The notes beneath the pieces are model-generated. The model saw only the letters and a program-made list of their open reading frames with translations, had not been told where the DNA came from and ran no database searches. Of a stretch of DNA of 64,000 bases, positions 34,651-43,276 are shown piece by piece. The position numbers and the translations under genes were made by a program. This stretch comes from JBDHWG01 sp046328525 (GTDB lineage Bacteria > Chloroflexota > Anaerolineae > Epilineales > JAHCIE01): the NCBI GenBank assembly GCA_046328525.1, contig JAXLWK010000005.1, positions 1-64,000 of the forward strand. The letters run 5' to 3'. How positions within the stretch are numbered: the first letter of the stretch is position 1; each line of letters begins with the position of its first letter.

Positions 34651-34821
34651 AGGCAAACGGCAGCCACTAGACTCGGAAGCCTCGGTCGCGGTATCATTGA
34701 GCGGATTCAATGCGCCCCCTTTTCGAGCCTTTCGCGGCCCAGCGCTTCTGCTGCCTCCGCACGTCCTGCCATCGGCGAGCCACTTAGCGCGGCTCACTCT
34801 CTGTGATAGGTATGATCCACC

Positions 34822-35841
34822 ATGCACATTATCTCTGCGCCTGATCTCCGCCGCTTCGTGACGGCCATTCTGGAAGCCGCCGCCACCCCGCCCGACGTCG
34901 CCACCCTCGTTGCCGACTCCCTCGTCGAAGCGAACCTGGCGGGCCACGACTCCCACGGCGTCATCCGCGTCTCCCAATACATTGACACCATCCGCGAAGG
35001 CACACTGATTCCCGACGCGCGCCCGTCGGTTGTGGCGCGCCACGGCGCGACTGCCCAGGTAGACGCGGGCTGGGGCTGGGGACCGCCGGCCGCGCTCCTC
35101 GCCGCCGATACCGCCATTGACCTGGCGCGGCAGTTCGGCGTCGCCGCCGTCACCGTCCAGCGCTGCAACCACATCGGCCGCGTCGGCCTGTACACCGGCC
35201 ACATCGCCGAGGCCGGCATGGCCGCCATCGCCCTGGCGAACGTCCGCGCCTGGGTCGCGCCCTACGGTGGCCGCGAGCGCATGATGGGCACGAACCCGCT
35301 CTCCTGGGCCGTCCCCCGCGCGCCGGGCCAACCGCCCCTCGTGCTCGACTTCGCCACGTCGGTGCTGGCCGAGGGCAAGGTGCGCGTGGCGCGCGACAAG
35401 GACATGCCCGTCCCGTCGGGCGTGGTCGTGGACAGCGCGGGCCGCCCCACCCAGACGCCCGACGATCTCTACGACGGCGGCGCGCTGCTCCCGTTCGGCC
35501 TGTACAAGGGCTACGGCATTAGCGTCATGATCGAGCTGCTCGGCGGCATCCTGTCCGGCCAGGGGCCGAGCGTCCTGCCGAGCTTCTCCCACGGCAACGG
35601 CACGCTCATTCTCGCCATCAACATCGAAGTCTTCGCGCCCCTGGCGGAGTTCATCGAGCAGACCGAGGCCTACGCCGCCCGCCTCAAGGCCAGCCTGCCC
35701 TCGGAAGGCTCCGCCGGCGTGCTGCTGCCGGGCGAGCCGGAGCAGATATCCCAGGCGCAGCGGCTGGTGGACGGCATTCCGCTGCCCGACCAGACGTGGG
35801 CCACGCTTCAGGCCACGGCGCAGAGCCTGGGTGTCGGGTGA
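34822..35841 (+). CDS. Ldh2/malate-lactate dehydrogenase family oxidoreductase
   Basis: A 339-residue NAD(P)-dependent enzyme of the type-2 malate/L-lactate dehydrogenase family. LAGHDSHGVIRVSQYID carries the conserved D-S-H-G motif. ITVQRCNHIGR appears here as VTVQRCNHIGRVG. MGTNPLSWAVP and VLDFATSVLAEGKV form the cofactor-binding core. Members oxidise 2-hydroxyacids such as malate, lactate, ureidoglycolate or sulfolactate. The exact substrate is open. The neighbour is an L-2-hydroxyglutarate oxidase 45 bases downstream, so the two may form a hydroxyacid-handling pair. The ribosome site is weak (AGG only). Confidence 0.88.
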   Translation: MHIISAPDLRRFVTAILEAAATPPDVATLVADSLVEANLAGHDSHGVIRVSQYIDTIREGTLIPDARPSVVARHGATAQVDAGWGWGPPAALLAADTAIDLARQFGVAAVTVQRCNHIGRVGLYTGHIAEAGMAAIALANVRAWVAPYGGRERMMGTNPLSWAVPRAPGQPPLVLDFATSVLAEGKVRVARDKDMPVPSGVVVDSAGRPTQTPDDLYDGGALLPFGLYKGYGISVMIELLGGILSGQGPSVLPSFSHGNGTLILAINIEVFAPLAEFIEQTEAYAARLKASLPSEGSAGVLLPGEPEQISQAQRLVDGIPLPDQTWATLQATAQSLGVG

Positions 35842-35849
35842 GACGGGGC

Positions 35850-35879
35850 CGCCACGGAGGCACAGAGGACACAGAGGGA
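35850..35879. repeat. Degenerate CACAGAGG repeat, supplying the ribosome site of lhgO
   Basis: CCACGGAGGCACAGAGGACACAGAGGG, here described in parts: CCACGGAGG, CACAGAGGA, CACAGAGGG. Similar low-complexity strings lie at 37108-37152 and, inverted, at 43867-43912. The last unit provides the AGAGGG purine stretch before the ATG at 35887. Confidence 0.5.
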
Positions 35880-35886
35880 ATTGGGC

Positions 35887-37110
35887 ATGGACTACAGCGC
35901 CACAAATTATGATGTCGTGATTGTCGGGGCGGGGATCGTCGGGCTGGCCACGGGGCTGGCGCTCAGCGAGGCGCACCCCAGCCTGCGCCTGGCGATTCTG
36001 GAGAAGGAGCCGGTCGTCGCCAACCACCAGACCGGCCACAACAGCGGCGTCATCCACTCCGGCATCTACTACAAGCCCGGCTCCCTCAAAGCGCGGCTCT
36101 GTGTGGACGGCGCGCGCCAGATGAAGGCGTTCTGCGACGCCAACGGCATCCCCTACGACCCGGTGGGCAAGGTCATCGTCGCTACGAGCGAGGCCGAGCT
36201 GCCGCGCCTGGCCCTGCTCCACGAGCGCGGCGTCGCCAACGGCGTGCCCGGCGTCGAGCGCATCGGCCCTCAGCGGCTGCGGGAGATCGAGCCACAGGCC
36301 GCCGGCATCGCCGCCCTCCACTCGCCCCACACCGCCATCGTCAACTACCGCCAGGTCTCGGCGACAATGCAGAAGCTCCTGGAGGGGCGCGGCGTCGCGG
36401 TCCGCACGTCGAGCGGCGTCAACAAGATTGACGCCCAGGGTGACGGCCTGCGCGTCCACACAAGCCAGGGGGATTTCGCGGCGCGGCGGCTCATCAACTG
36501 CGCCGGCCTCTACTCCGACAAGATCGCGCGCAGGATGGGCCTGGCCGTGGACGTGCGCATCATCCCGTTCCGCGGCGAGTACTACCTCATGAAGCCGGGC
36601 AGCGCCCACCTGGTGCGCGGCATGATCTACCCCGTCGTGGACCCGGCGTTGCCGTTCCTCGGCGTCCACTTCACCCGCACCCTCGACGGCCACGTGGAGG
36701 CCGGGCCGAACGCCGTCCTCGCCCTGGCGAGGGAGGGCTACCGCATGACGACGCTGCGGCCGGGCGAGTTGGCCGAGACCGTCGCCTTCCCGGGCTTCTG
36801 GCGCATGGCTGCGCGCTGGTGGCGCACCGGCATTTACGAATACTACCGTTCCTTCAGCAAGGCGGAGTTCGTGCGCGCCTTGCAGCGCCTCGTGCCGGCG
36901 CTCCAGCCCGACGATGTGGTGCGCGGCGGCGCTGGCGTGCGGGCGCAGGCCGTGACGCCGCAGGGTGCGCTGGTGGACGACTTCGCCTTCGCCGAGACAC
37001 CCTTGTCGCTGCACGTCCTCAACGCCCCATCCCCCGCCGCAACGGCCTCCCTCGCCATCGGGCAGTACATCGCCCAGCGCGCCGGCGAGGCGCTGCGCCT
37101 GGCGACCTGA
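35887..37110 (+). CDS. lhgO: L-2-hydroxyglutarate oxidase
   Basis: A 407-residue FAD enzyme that oxidises L-2-hydroxyglutarate to 2-oxoglutarate, feeding electrons to the quinone pool in E. coli. YDVVIVGAGIVGLATGLAL is the Rossmann motif. QTGHNSGVIHSGIYYKPGSLKARLC is represented by HNSGVIHSGIYYKPGS, the family signature. IPFRGEYYLM and LGVHFTRTLDGHVEAGPNA match LhgO relatives. I chose the ATG at 35887 rather than the TTG at 35881 because of the AGAGGG spacing. It likely forms an operon with the upstream Ldh2-family dehydrogenase. Confidence 0.93.
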   Translation: MDYSATNYDVVIVGAGIVGLATGLALSEAHPSLRLAILEKEPVVANHQTGHNSGVIHSGIYYKPGSLKARLCVDGARQMKAFCDANGIPYDPVGKVIVATSEAELPRLALLHERGVANGVPGVERIGPQRLREIEPQAAGIAALHSPHTAIVNYRQVSATMQKLLEGRGVAVRTSSGVNKIDAQGDGLRVHTSQGDFAARRLINCAGLYSDKIARRMGLAVDVRIIPFRGEYYLMKPGSAHLVRGMIYPVVDPALPFLGVHFTRTLDGHVEAGPNAVLALAREGYRMTTLRPGELAETVAFPGFWRMAARWWRTGIYEYYRSFSKAEFVRALQRLVPALQPDDVVRGGAGVRAQAVTPQGALVDDFAFAETPLSLHVLNAPSPAATASLAIGQYIAQRAGEALRLAT

Positions 37111-37387
37111 GACGTAGAGGATAGAAACGCAGAGGCGCCAAGACGCAGAGAAGGTCTACCACGGAACACATGGAAGAGAGGGGAGGCCGACGCGAGCGAG
37201 CAGAGCGTTGGATCACCAACGGCACGAGGGGGGCGCGAAAAGCGCGAAAAACAGCCGGGGGCGCGTCCCTTTCGCGTTTTTCGTGTCTTTCGTGTCTTTC
37301 GTGGTCCGAATGACGCGCGGCTTCAGCCCGGCCCCGCCAACGGACGGGGATGCCTCGCTCCGCTCAGCATGACAGTGAACGGCCTTT
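37111..37387. other. Intergenic region of dispersed low-complexity repeats
   Basis: No gene is supported. It contains an AAACGCAGAGGCGCC / AAGACGCAGAG string (37108-37152), a long imperfect inverted repeat of CGCGAAA units (37210-37307) and a GCCTCGCTCCGCTCAGCATG string (37352-37371) with a relative at 46091-46117. It separates convergent genes. Confidence 0.55.
37210..37307. repeat. CGCGAAA / TTTCGTG inverted repeat
   Basis: The left part has GGCGCGAAAAGCGCGAAAAA; the right part has CCTTTCGCGTTTTTCGTG and repeated TCTTTCGTG units ending GTGGTCC. A second copy with the same layout occurs at 49982-50084. Confidence 0.55.
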
Positions 37388-38452
37388 CTAAACCTTTCGT
37401 GCCCCAAACACGCCCGCCGGCTCCGGCGGGCAGCGGCGGCGCTGGTAGCGCGTGACCAACGCCTCGAAGCCGAGCCGCGGCCAGAACCCCTGCGCCAGCG
37501 GGTTCGCCGCCATGTAGTACAGGTAGAACCCGTCCACGCCCAGCGCCCCTAGCTCGGCCAGCGCCGCCTCCGCCAGCGCGCGCCCCACCCCCTGCCCGCG
37601 ACAGTCCTCGCGCACGGCGACGTTGTTGAGATAGCCATAGCGCCCCGGCCGCAGGTAGCCCGCCCCGCGCTTCACCTGCTCGATATACGTCTCCGCCATG
37701 CCGACCACCTCGCCGTCCCGCTCGACGACCACCAGCAGCGGCGCGTGATCCTCGACGCTGGCAAACGCCCACGCCTGGGCCAGGGCAACGCGGAAGCCCG
37801 CCTCCAACCCCTCGACGCGCCACGGGAACGTCGCTCGCTCCACGTGAAACCCGATCTCCTCCAGGTATAGCGCCACCAGCCTGTCCTCGTCCGCCGGCTG
37901 CGCCCGCCGCGCTCGAATGTCGGCCACCTTTGGCGACGACAGTGGTGTCACCGGACGAAAGGCCAGGAAGCTCTCCGGCAAGAAGCCCCGCGCCGTCAGC
38001 AGTGGCGCGAGCCAGCCGTCGCGGCTAGGCCAGCTAATGACCTCGCCGTCCGTGCCCAGGGCCGCCCAGCGCCCGTCGAGCGCATCCAGGAGCGCCCCGG
38101 CGACGAGGGCGCAGTCCGGCGCGGCGGGCGGCGGCAGGGCCAGGTGATACGCCAGGCCGACGCGCGCAGGCAGGAAACACGCCGCCGTGCTGTCCGCCGG
38201 CACGTCCCAGCAGCCCGGCTGGACGTAGCCGCGCACCACACCATCGGCGCGCACGACGAACGGCGTCATCTCCGGCTGCCGCTCGGACTCCAGCAGCTCC
38301 TCCAGGTGCACCAGGATGTCGAGCTGCTCGCGACCATGGGGCGGGCAAAGGCGGCCATCGAGGGCCACGAGCCGCGCCTCCTGCTCGGCCAGCAACTCCA
38401 CGACGCCGGCGACATCGTCCTCCGCCAGCACACCGACGCTGAAGTCACTCAT
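37388..38452 (-). CDS. Tandem GNAT-family acetyltransferase
   Basis: A 354-residue protein. The C-terminal half is a clear GNAT domain: GYLNNVAVREDCRGQGVGRA carries motif A with the acetyl-CoA pyrophosphate loop RGQGVGRA, followed by YLYYMAANPLAQGFWPRLGF. The N-terminal half (about 1-170) has GNAT-like spacing (FVVRADGVVRGYVQPGC) but lacks a clean pyrophosphate loop, so it is likely a degenerate second domain. Its substrate is unknown. It overlaps the upstream acetyltransferase gene by eight bases (GATGAGTGA), implying translational coupling. Confidence 0.85.
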   Translation of the reverse strand: MSDFSVGVLAEDDVAGVVELLAEQEARLVALDGRLCPPHGREQLDILVHLEELLESERQPEMTPFVVRADGVVRGYVQPGCWDVPADSTAACFLPARVGLAYHLALPPPAAPDCALVAGALLDALDGRWAALGTDGEVISWPSRDGWLAPLLTARGFLPESFLAFRPVTPLSSPKVADIRARRAQPADEDRLVALYLEEIGFHVERATFPWRVEGLEAGFRVALAQAWAFASVEDHAPLLVVVERDGEVVGMAETYIEQVKRGAGYLRPGRYGYLNNVAVREDCRGQGVGRALAEAALAELGALGVDGFYLYYMAANPLAQGFWPRLGFEALVTRYQRRRCPPEPAGVFGARKV

Positions 38453-38990
38453 CGTCCCTCAGCCGCAGCCAGTCCTCGCGCAGCAGCTCGTACTGGATGA
38501 TGTCGTGCCAGCGGCCCTCGCGGAAGATCTCACGGCGCTCGACGCCGCTCTGCCGGTAGCCCGCCTTCTCCAGGCTGCGGCGGCTGCCGGCGTTCTCGGC
38601 GAACGCCGAGGATTTCAGCTTCTCCAGGCCGAGTTGGTGGAAAGCGTAGTGGGTGCGCAGGCGCATCGCGGCCGAGCCGACGCCGCGCCGCCAGTAGCGC
38701 TTGTCGCCGATGATGGTGCCGCTGGAGGCGTTGCGATGCTGCCAGTTGATGCTCTCCAACGACGTCGCGCCCACGTGCACGCCGTCCACGAAAATGCCCC
38801 AGTAGACGACGCGGTCGCTCGCCGTCATGCGCTCGAACCACTCCTGCTCCTGCTTCGCCGCCGGCGGCAGGATCATGAGCAGATAGCGCGTCACGTCCTG
38901 GTCGGCGAACCAGGCGCAGTAGTTGTCCAGGTGCTGCGGGCCGATGGGGCCGAGCGTCACGTCGCCTTCATGAATGTACGGGCCTAGCAT
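38445..38990 (-). CDS. RimJ/RimL-type GNAT acetyltransferase
   Basis: About 181 residues. YWGIFVDGVHVGATSLESIN, GTIIGDKRYWRRGVGSAAM (pyrophosphate loop R-R-G-V-G-S-A) and NAGSRRSLEKAGYRQSGVER match acetyltransferase_3 proteins, which acetylate the N termini of ribosomal proteins or other amines. I chose the ATG at 38990 because GAGGG lies six bases upstream; in-frame starts at 38996 and 39032 are alternatives. It is the first gene of a two-gene unit with the tandem GNAT protein and is divergent from the aldolase operon. Confidence 0.85.
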   Translation of the reverse strand: MLGPYIHEGDVTLGPIGPQHLDNYCAWFADQDVTRYLLMILPPAAKQEQEWFERMTASDRVVYWGIFVDGVHVGATSLESINWQHRNASSGTIIGDKRYWRRGVGSAAMRLRTHYAFHQLGLEKLKSSAFAENAGSRRSLEKAGYRQSGVERREIFREGRWHDIIQYELLREDWLRLRDDE

Positions 38991-39065
38991 GACCATCCCT
39001 CGCGTCAGTCGTCTTTCCGACAACGTTAGCACCGATGGCCTCCCGCGTCAATTCATATTTGGACT

Positions 39066-39094
39066 TTGCCCTCGCCCGGGTGCGGGTGTACAAT
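39066..39094 (+). promoter_or_regulatory. Sigma70-like promoter of the aldolase-kinase-isomerase operon
   Basis: TTGCCC (39066-39071), 17 bases, TACAAT (39089-39094). The predicted start near 39101 leaves about 23 bases before the ATG at 39124, including AGGAG at 39112-39116. Confidence 0.65.
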
Positions 39095-39123
39095 GGCGCC
39101 CAGATACCCCACAGGAGACGCGT

Positions 39124-39762
39124 ATGACGATCGAAGAGGCGACACGCACAATCAAACAGGATGGCATCATCGCCATCATCCGCGGCGACTACCCCCTGCC
39201 GCGCATCCTCGACACCGGCGATGCACTGTTGGCGGGTGGCGTCACCATTGTCGAGGTCACGCTGAATAGCGCCGGCGCCCTCGACGCCATCCCCAGGCTG
39301 CGGGAGCGTTTCGCCGGTCGTCTTCTCGTCGGCGCCGGCACCGTCCGCACGCCGGAGCAGTGGGATGCCGCCACCGACGCTGGCGCGCAGTTCACCGTCG
39401 CGCCCAACTTCAGCCTGCCGACCGTCACCCGCGCCCTGGCGGAAGACGTGCTGCACGTGCCCGGCGTCTTCACGGCCACCGAGGCCCAGGACGCCTTCGC
39501 CGCCGGCTGCCGCATGCTCAAGCTGTTCCCCTCCGACGTCGTCGGGCCGGCCTATCTCAAGGCCCTGCGCGCCCCGCTCAACGACGTGGATTTCGTGCCG
39601 ACGGGCGGCGTCTCCTCCGACACGCTCGCCGCGTTCGTGCGCGCCGGGGCTGTCGCCGTCGGCGTGGGCAGCGCCCTGGTGGCCGGCGCGAGCCAGTCCC
39701 TCGACGACATCACCGAGCGGGCGCGGAAACTGCGCGCTGCGTGGGAGGACTGCCATGCCTGA
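39124..39762 (+). CDS. eda: KDPG/KHG aldolase
   Basis: A 212-residue class I aldolase cleaving 2-keto-3-deoxy-6-phosphogluconate to pyruvate and glyceraldehyde-3-phosphate (or 4-hydroxy-2-oxoglutarate to pyruvate and glyoxylate). Schiff-base Lys133 lies in CRMLKLFPSD and catalytic Glu44 in TIVEVTLNS; IIRGD carries the conserved Arg. VGAGTVRTPEQ and APNFSLP are family motifs. The numbering coincides with the E. coli enzyme. AGGAG precedes the ATG. It overlaps the sugar kinase gene by eight bases, so the pair is translationally coupled. Confidence 0.95.
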   Translation: MTIEEATRTIKQDGIIAIIRGDYPLPRILDTGDALLAGGVTIVEVTLNSAGALDAIPRLRERFAGRLLVGAGTVRTPEQWDAATDAGAQFTVAPNFSLPTVTRALAEDVLHVPGVFTATEAQDAFAAGCRMLKLFPSDVVGPAYLKALRAPLNDVDFVPTGGVSSDTLAAFVRAGAVAVGVGSALVAGASQSLDDITERARKLRAAWEDCHA

Positions 39763-40720
39763 ACCTCGCCACGACGTGACGGGAATCGGCGAGGTCATGC
39801 TCCGGCTCAGTGTGCCCGTCGGGCGGCGTCTGGAAACGACGCACCGCCTCGACGTCGCCCCCGGCGGCTCCGAGGGCAACGTCGCCTACGCCCTCGCTCG
39901 CCTGGGCCGCCGCACGGCGTGGGTCAGCGCGCTGCCGACCAATCCCCTGGGGCGCATCATAGCCAACCACCTGCGCGGCGCGGGCGTCAACCTCGATGGC
40001 GTCGTCTGGTCCTCGACAGGCCGCGTCGGCACATACTATGTCGAGTTCTCCGCGCCCCCGCGCCCTATCCAGGTCGTCTACGACCGCGCCGACTCGTGCA
40101 TCTCGCGTCTGCGCGCCGACCAGGTCAACTGGCCCGCGTTCCTGGACACGCGCGTCATCCACATCTCCGGCATCACCCCTGCCCTCTCGCCGACGTGCCG
40201 CGCCATCGCCGAGCAGACAATTGCTCAGGCGCGCGCCGCCGGCGTCAAGATCAGCTTCGACATCAACTATCGTCAGAAGTTATGGACGGAGGCCAGGGCG
40301 CGGGAGGTGCTGGAGCCGCTCATCCGCGACACCGATATGTTGCTGTGCAGCCAGATTGACGCCAGGCGCGTGTTCGATTGCAAGGGAACGACGGAAGAGA
40401 TTGTCATGCAGCTCGTTGAGCGCACCGGCGCGCGGAACGTCGTCGTCTCGTGCGGCGACCAGGGCGCGAAAGCGTGGGATGGCGGGCAGCTTCTGTATGA
40501 GCAAGCGCTCCCCGTCCACATCGTGGACCGCCTGGGCGCGGGCGACGCCCTGGCTGCCGGCGTCCTGCATGGCTGGCTGAACGGCAGCCTGGCCCAGGGG
40601 CTGCGCTATGGCGTGGTGCTGGCCGCCCTCGCCCTGAGCCAGTTCGGCGACATGGTAGACACGACGCGGGACGAGGTCGAGTCGCTCGTCGCCCGCGTGA
40701 CGGGCGGCGTCATCCGCTGA
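39755..40720 (+). CDS. kdgK: PfkB-family sugar kinase, probable 2-keto-3-deoxygluconate kinase
   Basis: A 321-residue ribokinase-family enzyme. GIGEVMLRLS and GGSEGNVAYALARLG form the sugar-binding N terminus. KISFDINYRQKLW is typical of KDG kinases. DRLGAGDALAAGVLHG is the PfkB signature 2 with catalytic Asp264. With an Eda aldolase directly upstream, phosphorylation of 2-keto-3-deoxygluconate at O-6 is the likely reaction. The start is the ATG at 39755 with GGGAGG upstream, inside the end of the aldolase gene; the open frame extends far upstream in the wrong context. Confidence 0.9.
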   Translation: MPEPRHDVTGIGEVMLRLSVPVGRRLETTHRLDVAPGGSEGNVAYALARLGRRTAWVSALPTNPLGRIIANHLRGAGVNLDGVVWSSTGRVGTYYVEFSAPPRPIQVVYDRADSCISRLRADQVNWPAFLDTRVIHISGITPALSPTCRAIAEQTIAQARAAGVKISFDINYRQKLWTEARAREVLEPLIRDTDMLLCSQIDARRVFDCKGTTEEIVMQLVERTGARNVVVSCGDQGAKAWDGGQLLYEQALPVHIVDRLGAGDALAAGVLHGWLNGSLAQGLRYGVVLAALALSQFGDMVDTTRDEVESLVARVTGGVIR

Positions 40721-40750
40721 GTCATTGCTACGAAAGGACACCCGAGTATC

Positions 40751-41515
40751 ATGAAAATTGCCGTCTCCTCGTGGTCGGTGCGCCACTACATCAACCGCGA
40801 GTTTGCCTTCGATCAGTTCCCCACCGTCGTCCGCCAGCGGTTCGGCGTAGACGCCCTGGAGCTTGTATCGCGCCATATGCCCGCGCCTGATATGCGCCAC
40901 ATTGACCTGTTCAACGCCGCCCTGCGCGACAACGACGTCAGGGTCGTCAACGTACCCATTGACGTCGGCAACATCTCCGACCGCGACCCGCAGCGCCGCG
41001 CCCACGACCTGCGCGCCATCAAGACGTGGATTGACGTCGCTGCCGAGCTGGGCAGCCCCAATGCTCGCATCAACACCGGCCAGCAGCCCCAGCCCTACGA
41101 CCTGTCCATCACGATTGACTCGTACCGCGAGCTGGCCGAGTACGCCTCGGCGCGCGGCATGCGCATCCTGTTGGAGAACCACGGCGGCATCTCCGCCGAC
41201 CCCGCCAACATCATCACGCTCGGCGAGGCCGTCGGCTGGGACCGCTTCGCCACCTGCCCCGACTTCGGCAACTTCGCGCCGGAGCTCCGCTACGAAGCGC
41301 TGGCCCTGGTCGCGCCCCACGCCGCCCTCGCCCACGCCAAGGCGCTGGACCTGGACGCTGACGGGAACATGCCGGAGTGGGACTTCGCCCGCTGCATGCA
41401 GATCATGCGCGACAGCGGCTTCGACGGCTACTACTCCGCCGAGTTCGAGGGCCAGGGCGAGCAGTACGCCGGCACGGCGGCAAACGTCGCCGCCATCCGC
41501 CGCGCCCTGGCGTAA
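40751..41515 (+). CDS. Sugar phosphate isomerase/epimerase (xylose-isomerase-like TIM barrel)
   Basis: A 254-residue AP-endonuclease-2-like barrel. Metal-binding candidates are the Glu in LELVSRHMP, the Glu and His of LLENHGG, the Asp in CPDFGNF, and the Glu of YYSAEFEG. Such enzymes isomerise or epimerise sugars or inositols. Its place 30 bases after the KDG kinase gene suggests it makes or feeds a hexuronate or keto-sugar into the Entner-Doudoroff-type branch. The exact reaction is inference. An inverted repeat follows at 41529-41560. Confidence 0.88.
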   Translation: MKIAVSSWSVRHYINREFAFDQFPTVVRQRFGVDALELVSRHMPAPDMRHIDLFNAALRDNDVRVVNVPIDVGNISDRDPQRRAHDLRAIKTWIDVAAELGSPNARINTGQQPQPYDLSITIDSYRELAEYASARGMRILLENHGGISADPANIITLGEAVGWDRFATCPDFGNFAPELRYEALALVAPHAALAHAKALDLDADGNMPEWDFARCMQIMRDSGFDGYYSAEFEGQGEQYAGTAANVAAIRRALA

Positions 41516-41528
41516 CCCCACAAATGCC

Positions 41529-41560
41529 GTAGGGGCAGGTTTGAAGCAACCCGCCCCTAC
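41529..41560. repeat. GTAGGGGCRGGTT inverted repeat at the convergent gene end
   Basis: GTAGGGGCAGGTT (41529-41541) pairs with AACCCGCCCCTAC (41548-41560), one mismatch, 6-base loop. GTAG is at the foot, and the element also lies where a terminator is expected between convergent genes. Confidence 0.6.
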
Positions 41561-41591
41561 CTAATCTGCGTCTACGTTCTTGCGTCGAGCG

Positions 41592-41918
41592 CTACCCGGC
41601 GTATTCGAGCGTGTAGAACTCCGTGTGGCCGGACTCCATGGCGTCGGGCATGGTTGCCTGCATTTGCGCCTGCATCTCGTGCCAGCGCGGGTCGGCGAAG
41701 AGCCGGGCGCGTGACTGCTCCCACTGCGCCAGGCTTTCCATCTCGATTTCCTGGATCACGGTGTTGAACGGGCCGCTAAGGTCGGTCAGGATTCGCACAC
41801 GCACCGCGGCGTCGGCTCCGAGGGCTTCGCGTGTCCACGCGGCTGCTTCCTTGAACCCGGCTGCTATCTGTCCCGACATCCCGAACTTCGTCTGGAAAAC
41901 CATACGCACCACGATCAT
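41592..41918 (-). CDS. NIPSNAP-like small protein
   Basis: A 108-residue protein of the dimeric alpha/beta-barrel type. VVRMVFQTKFGMSGQ opens the first half. RVRILTDLSGPFNTVIQEIE forms the central strand-turn-strand and LAQWEQSRARLFADPRW a helical segment characteristic of NIPSNAP-like proteins. The role is unknown. I chose the ATG at 41918, preceded by a perfect AGGAGG, although the frame extends to 41999. Confidence 0.78.
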   Translation of the reverse strand: MIVVRMVFQTKFGMSGQIAAGFKEAAAWTREALGADAAVRVRILTDLSGPFNTVIQEIEMESLAQWEQSRARLFADPRWHEMQAQMQATMPDAMESGHTEFYTLEYAG

Positions 41919-42055
41919 ACTTCCTCCTGATAAGCGGCCTCGCCGCTCGCATGCGGCGGCCCAAACGTCGGGCAGCCAGACTGACAGTCTATCACACAAA
42001 CATCAGTCTGCATAGGGGTCCGACAGCCAGTTTGTCCACCCTCGGCAAGGTTGGC

Positions 42056-43120
42056 TCACTCCACGTCTTCGCGCGCGACACCCTCCGGACCAAGTGGCAG
42101 GTCCGCGCCGTAGGCCGAGCCGGGCGTCTGGTAGCCCGGCGGCGCGTCCCCCGCCAGCACGCGCTCCACCACCGTGAGCGCCAGCATCGGCGTCCAGGTA
42201 TAGCCCGGCTCCGGCCCGCTCATCCGCGCCACCGCCCGCCCCCCTTTGTCGTCCGTCACCTCGCCCCACACCACCACCCGCGTCCTGGCCCGCTGCTCGG
42301 CGGTTGGCCCGGCCGGCTGCGCCCGAATCGCCCGCTTCAGCAGCGAGCGCACGGGCGACAGCTTCAAGAGCGGCTGACTGTAGCGGGCCAGGCGCAGCCC
42401 TCGGATCGCGCTTTTGGGCAGCGCGATGTAGTTTTCGATGTTGGGGATGCCGGTGCTATAGTACGCCGTGAACACGTCGCCCCACGGAAACTGCGCCGCC
42501 TCGACCGGGCCGCGCCCAAAGTCAATCTGGCGCGTTTTGGCGGCGAGGGGAACCTGGACCAGCCGCTCGTCGCGGCGCACGCGCCCGCCCCCCGGCGCCA
42601 TCTCCACCCCGGACAGCGCCGTTCCCCGCGACATCCGCGCCGGGCCGCGCATCTGAAACGCCAGGGCCAGGCGCGTCGCGGTCGGCAGGCGCTCCTTAAG
42701 GTGGAGCGCCAGGCAGTCGCTCGGAACCACGTCGAAGCCGACGCCCGGCAGAAGCATGACCTTGCGGACGCGGGCCTCCTGGTCCCGGGCGGCGAGGGCC
42801 GCGTAGACCGATAGCTCGCCGGTGATGTCCAGGTAGTGCGCGCCCGTCCGCAGGCAGGCGTCGGCCATGGGACGCGACGTGTGCACATACGGGCCGGCGC
42901 AGTGCAGGACGACGGGCACGTCGGCCAGGGCGCGGTCGAGGCCGGCCGCGTCGTCGAGACTCACCACGCGATAATCGAGGTCCAGCTCCGCCGCCTGCGC
43001 CGCGAGCTTGTCGCGGCTGCGCCCGGCCAGGATAGGCCGCAGGCCGCGGGTCACGGCGAGCCGCGCCGTGAGGTCGCCGGTGAAGCCGGTCGAGCCGTAG
43101 AGCAAAAATGTGTCTCCCAT
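42056..43120 (-). CDS. Saccharopine-dehydrogenase-like NAD(P)-binding oxidoreductase
   Basis: A 354-residue protein. TFLLYGSTGFTGDLTARLAV is the Rossmann nucleotide-binding motif, followed by AGRSRDKLAA, typical of NADP-binding members. VVLHCAGPYVHTSRPM and YLDITGE are hallmarks of the saccharopine dehydrogenase/trans-acting enoyl reductase group. A closing C-terminal domain ends ALTVVERVLAGDAPPGYQTP. Relatives include short carotenoid- or lipid-acting reductases; the substrate is unknown. AGGAAAAG-type purine upstream supports the ATG. Confidence 0.88.
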   Translation of the reverse strand: MGDTFLLYGSTGFTGDLTARLAVTRGLRPILAGRSRDKLAAQAAELDLDYRVVSLDDAAGLDRALADVPVVLHCAGPYVHTSRPMADACLRTGAHYLDITGELSVYAALAARDQEARVRKVMLLPGVGFDVVPSDCLALHLKERLPTATRLALAFQMRGPARMSRGTALSGVEMAPGGGRVRRDERLVQVPLAAKTRQIDFGRGPVEAAQFPWGDVFTAYYSTGIPNIENYIALPKSAIRGLRLARYSQPLLKLSPVRSLLKRAIRAQPAGPTAEQRARTRVVVWGEVTDDKGGRAVARMSGPEPGYTWTPMLALTVVERVLAGDAPPGYQTPGSAYGADLPLGPEGVAREDVE

Positions 43121-43177
43121 GCGATCTTTTCCTCTCCTTACACCATCACGTTCGGCATGTTATGGTCCACGCCCCCC

Positions 43178-43206
43178 TTGCGCCGCCCGCGCATCTATGC
43201 TAGACT
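43178..43206 (+). promoter_or_regulatory. Possible sigma70-like promoter for the 43277 gene
   Basis: TTGCGC (43178-43183), 17 bases, TAGACT (43201-43206). The start would be near 43213, giving a leader of about 64 bases with AGGAGG at 43265-43270. Confidence 0.5.
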
Positions 43207-43276
43207 AGCAGCGCGCTCGGCCAACCAGACGCATCGCATCATTCACCATCATTAGCAGTCAGTCAGGAGGAATTCT

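Noticed and set aside
34606..37014. Minus-strand open frame of about 800 codons across the dehydrogenase and lhgO
   Set aside because: The plus-strand proteins carry diagnostic motifs. The antisense translation is low-complexity and has none.
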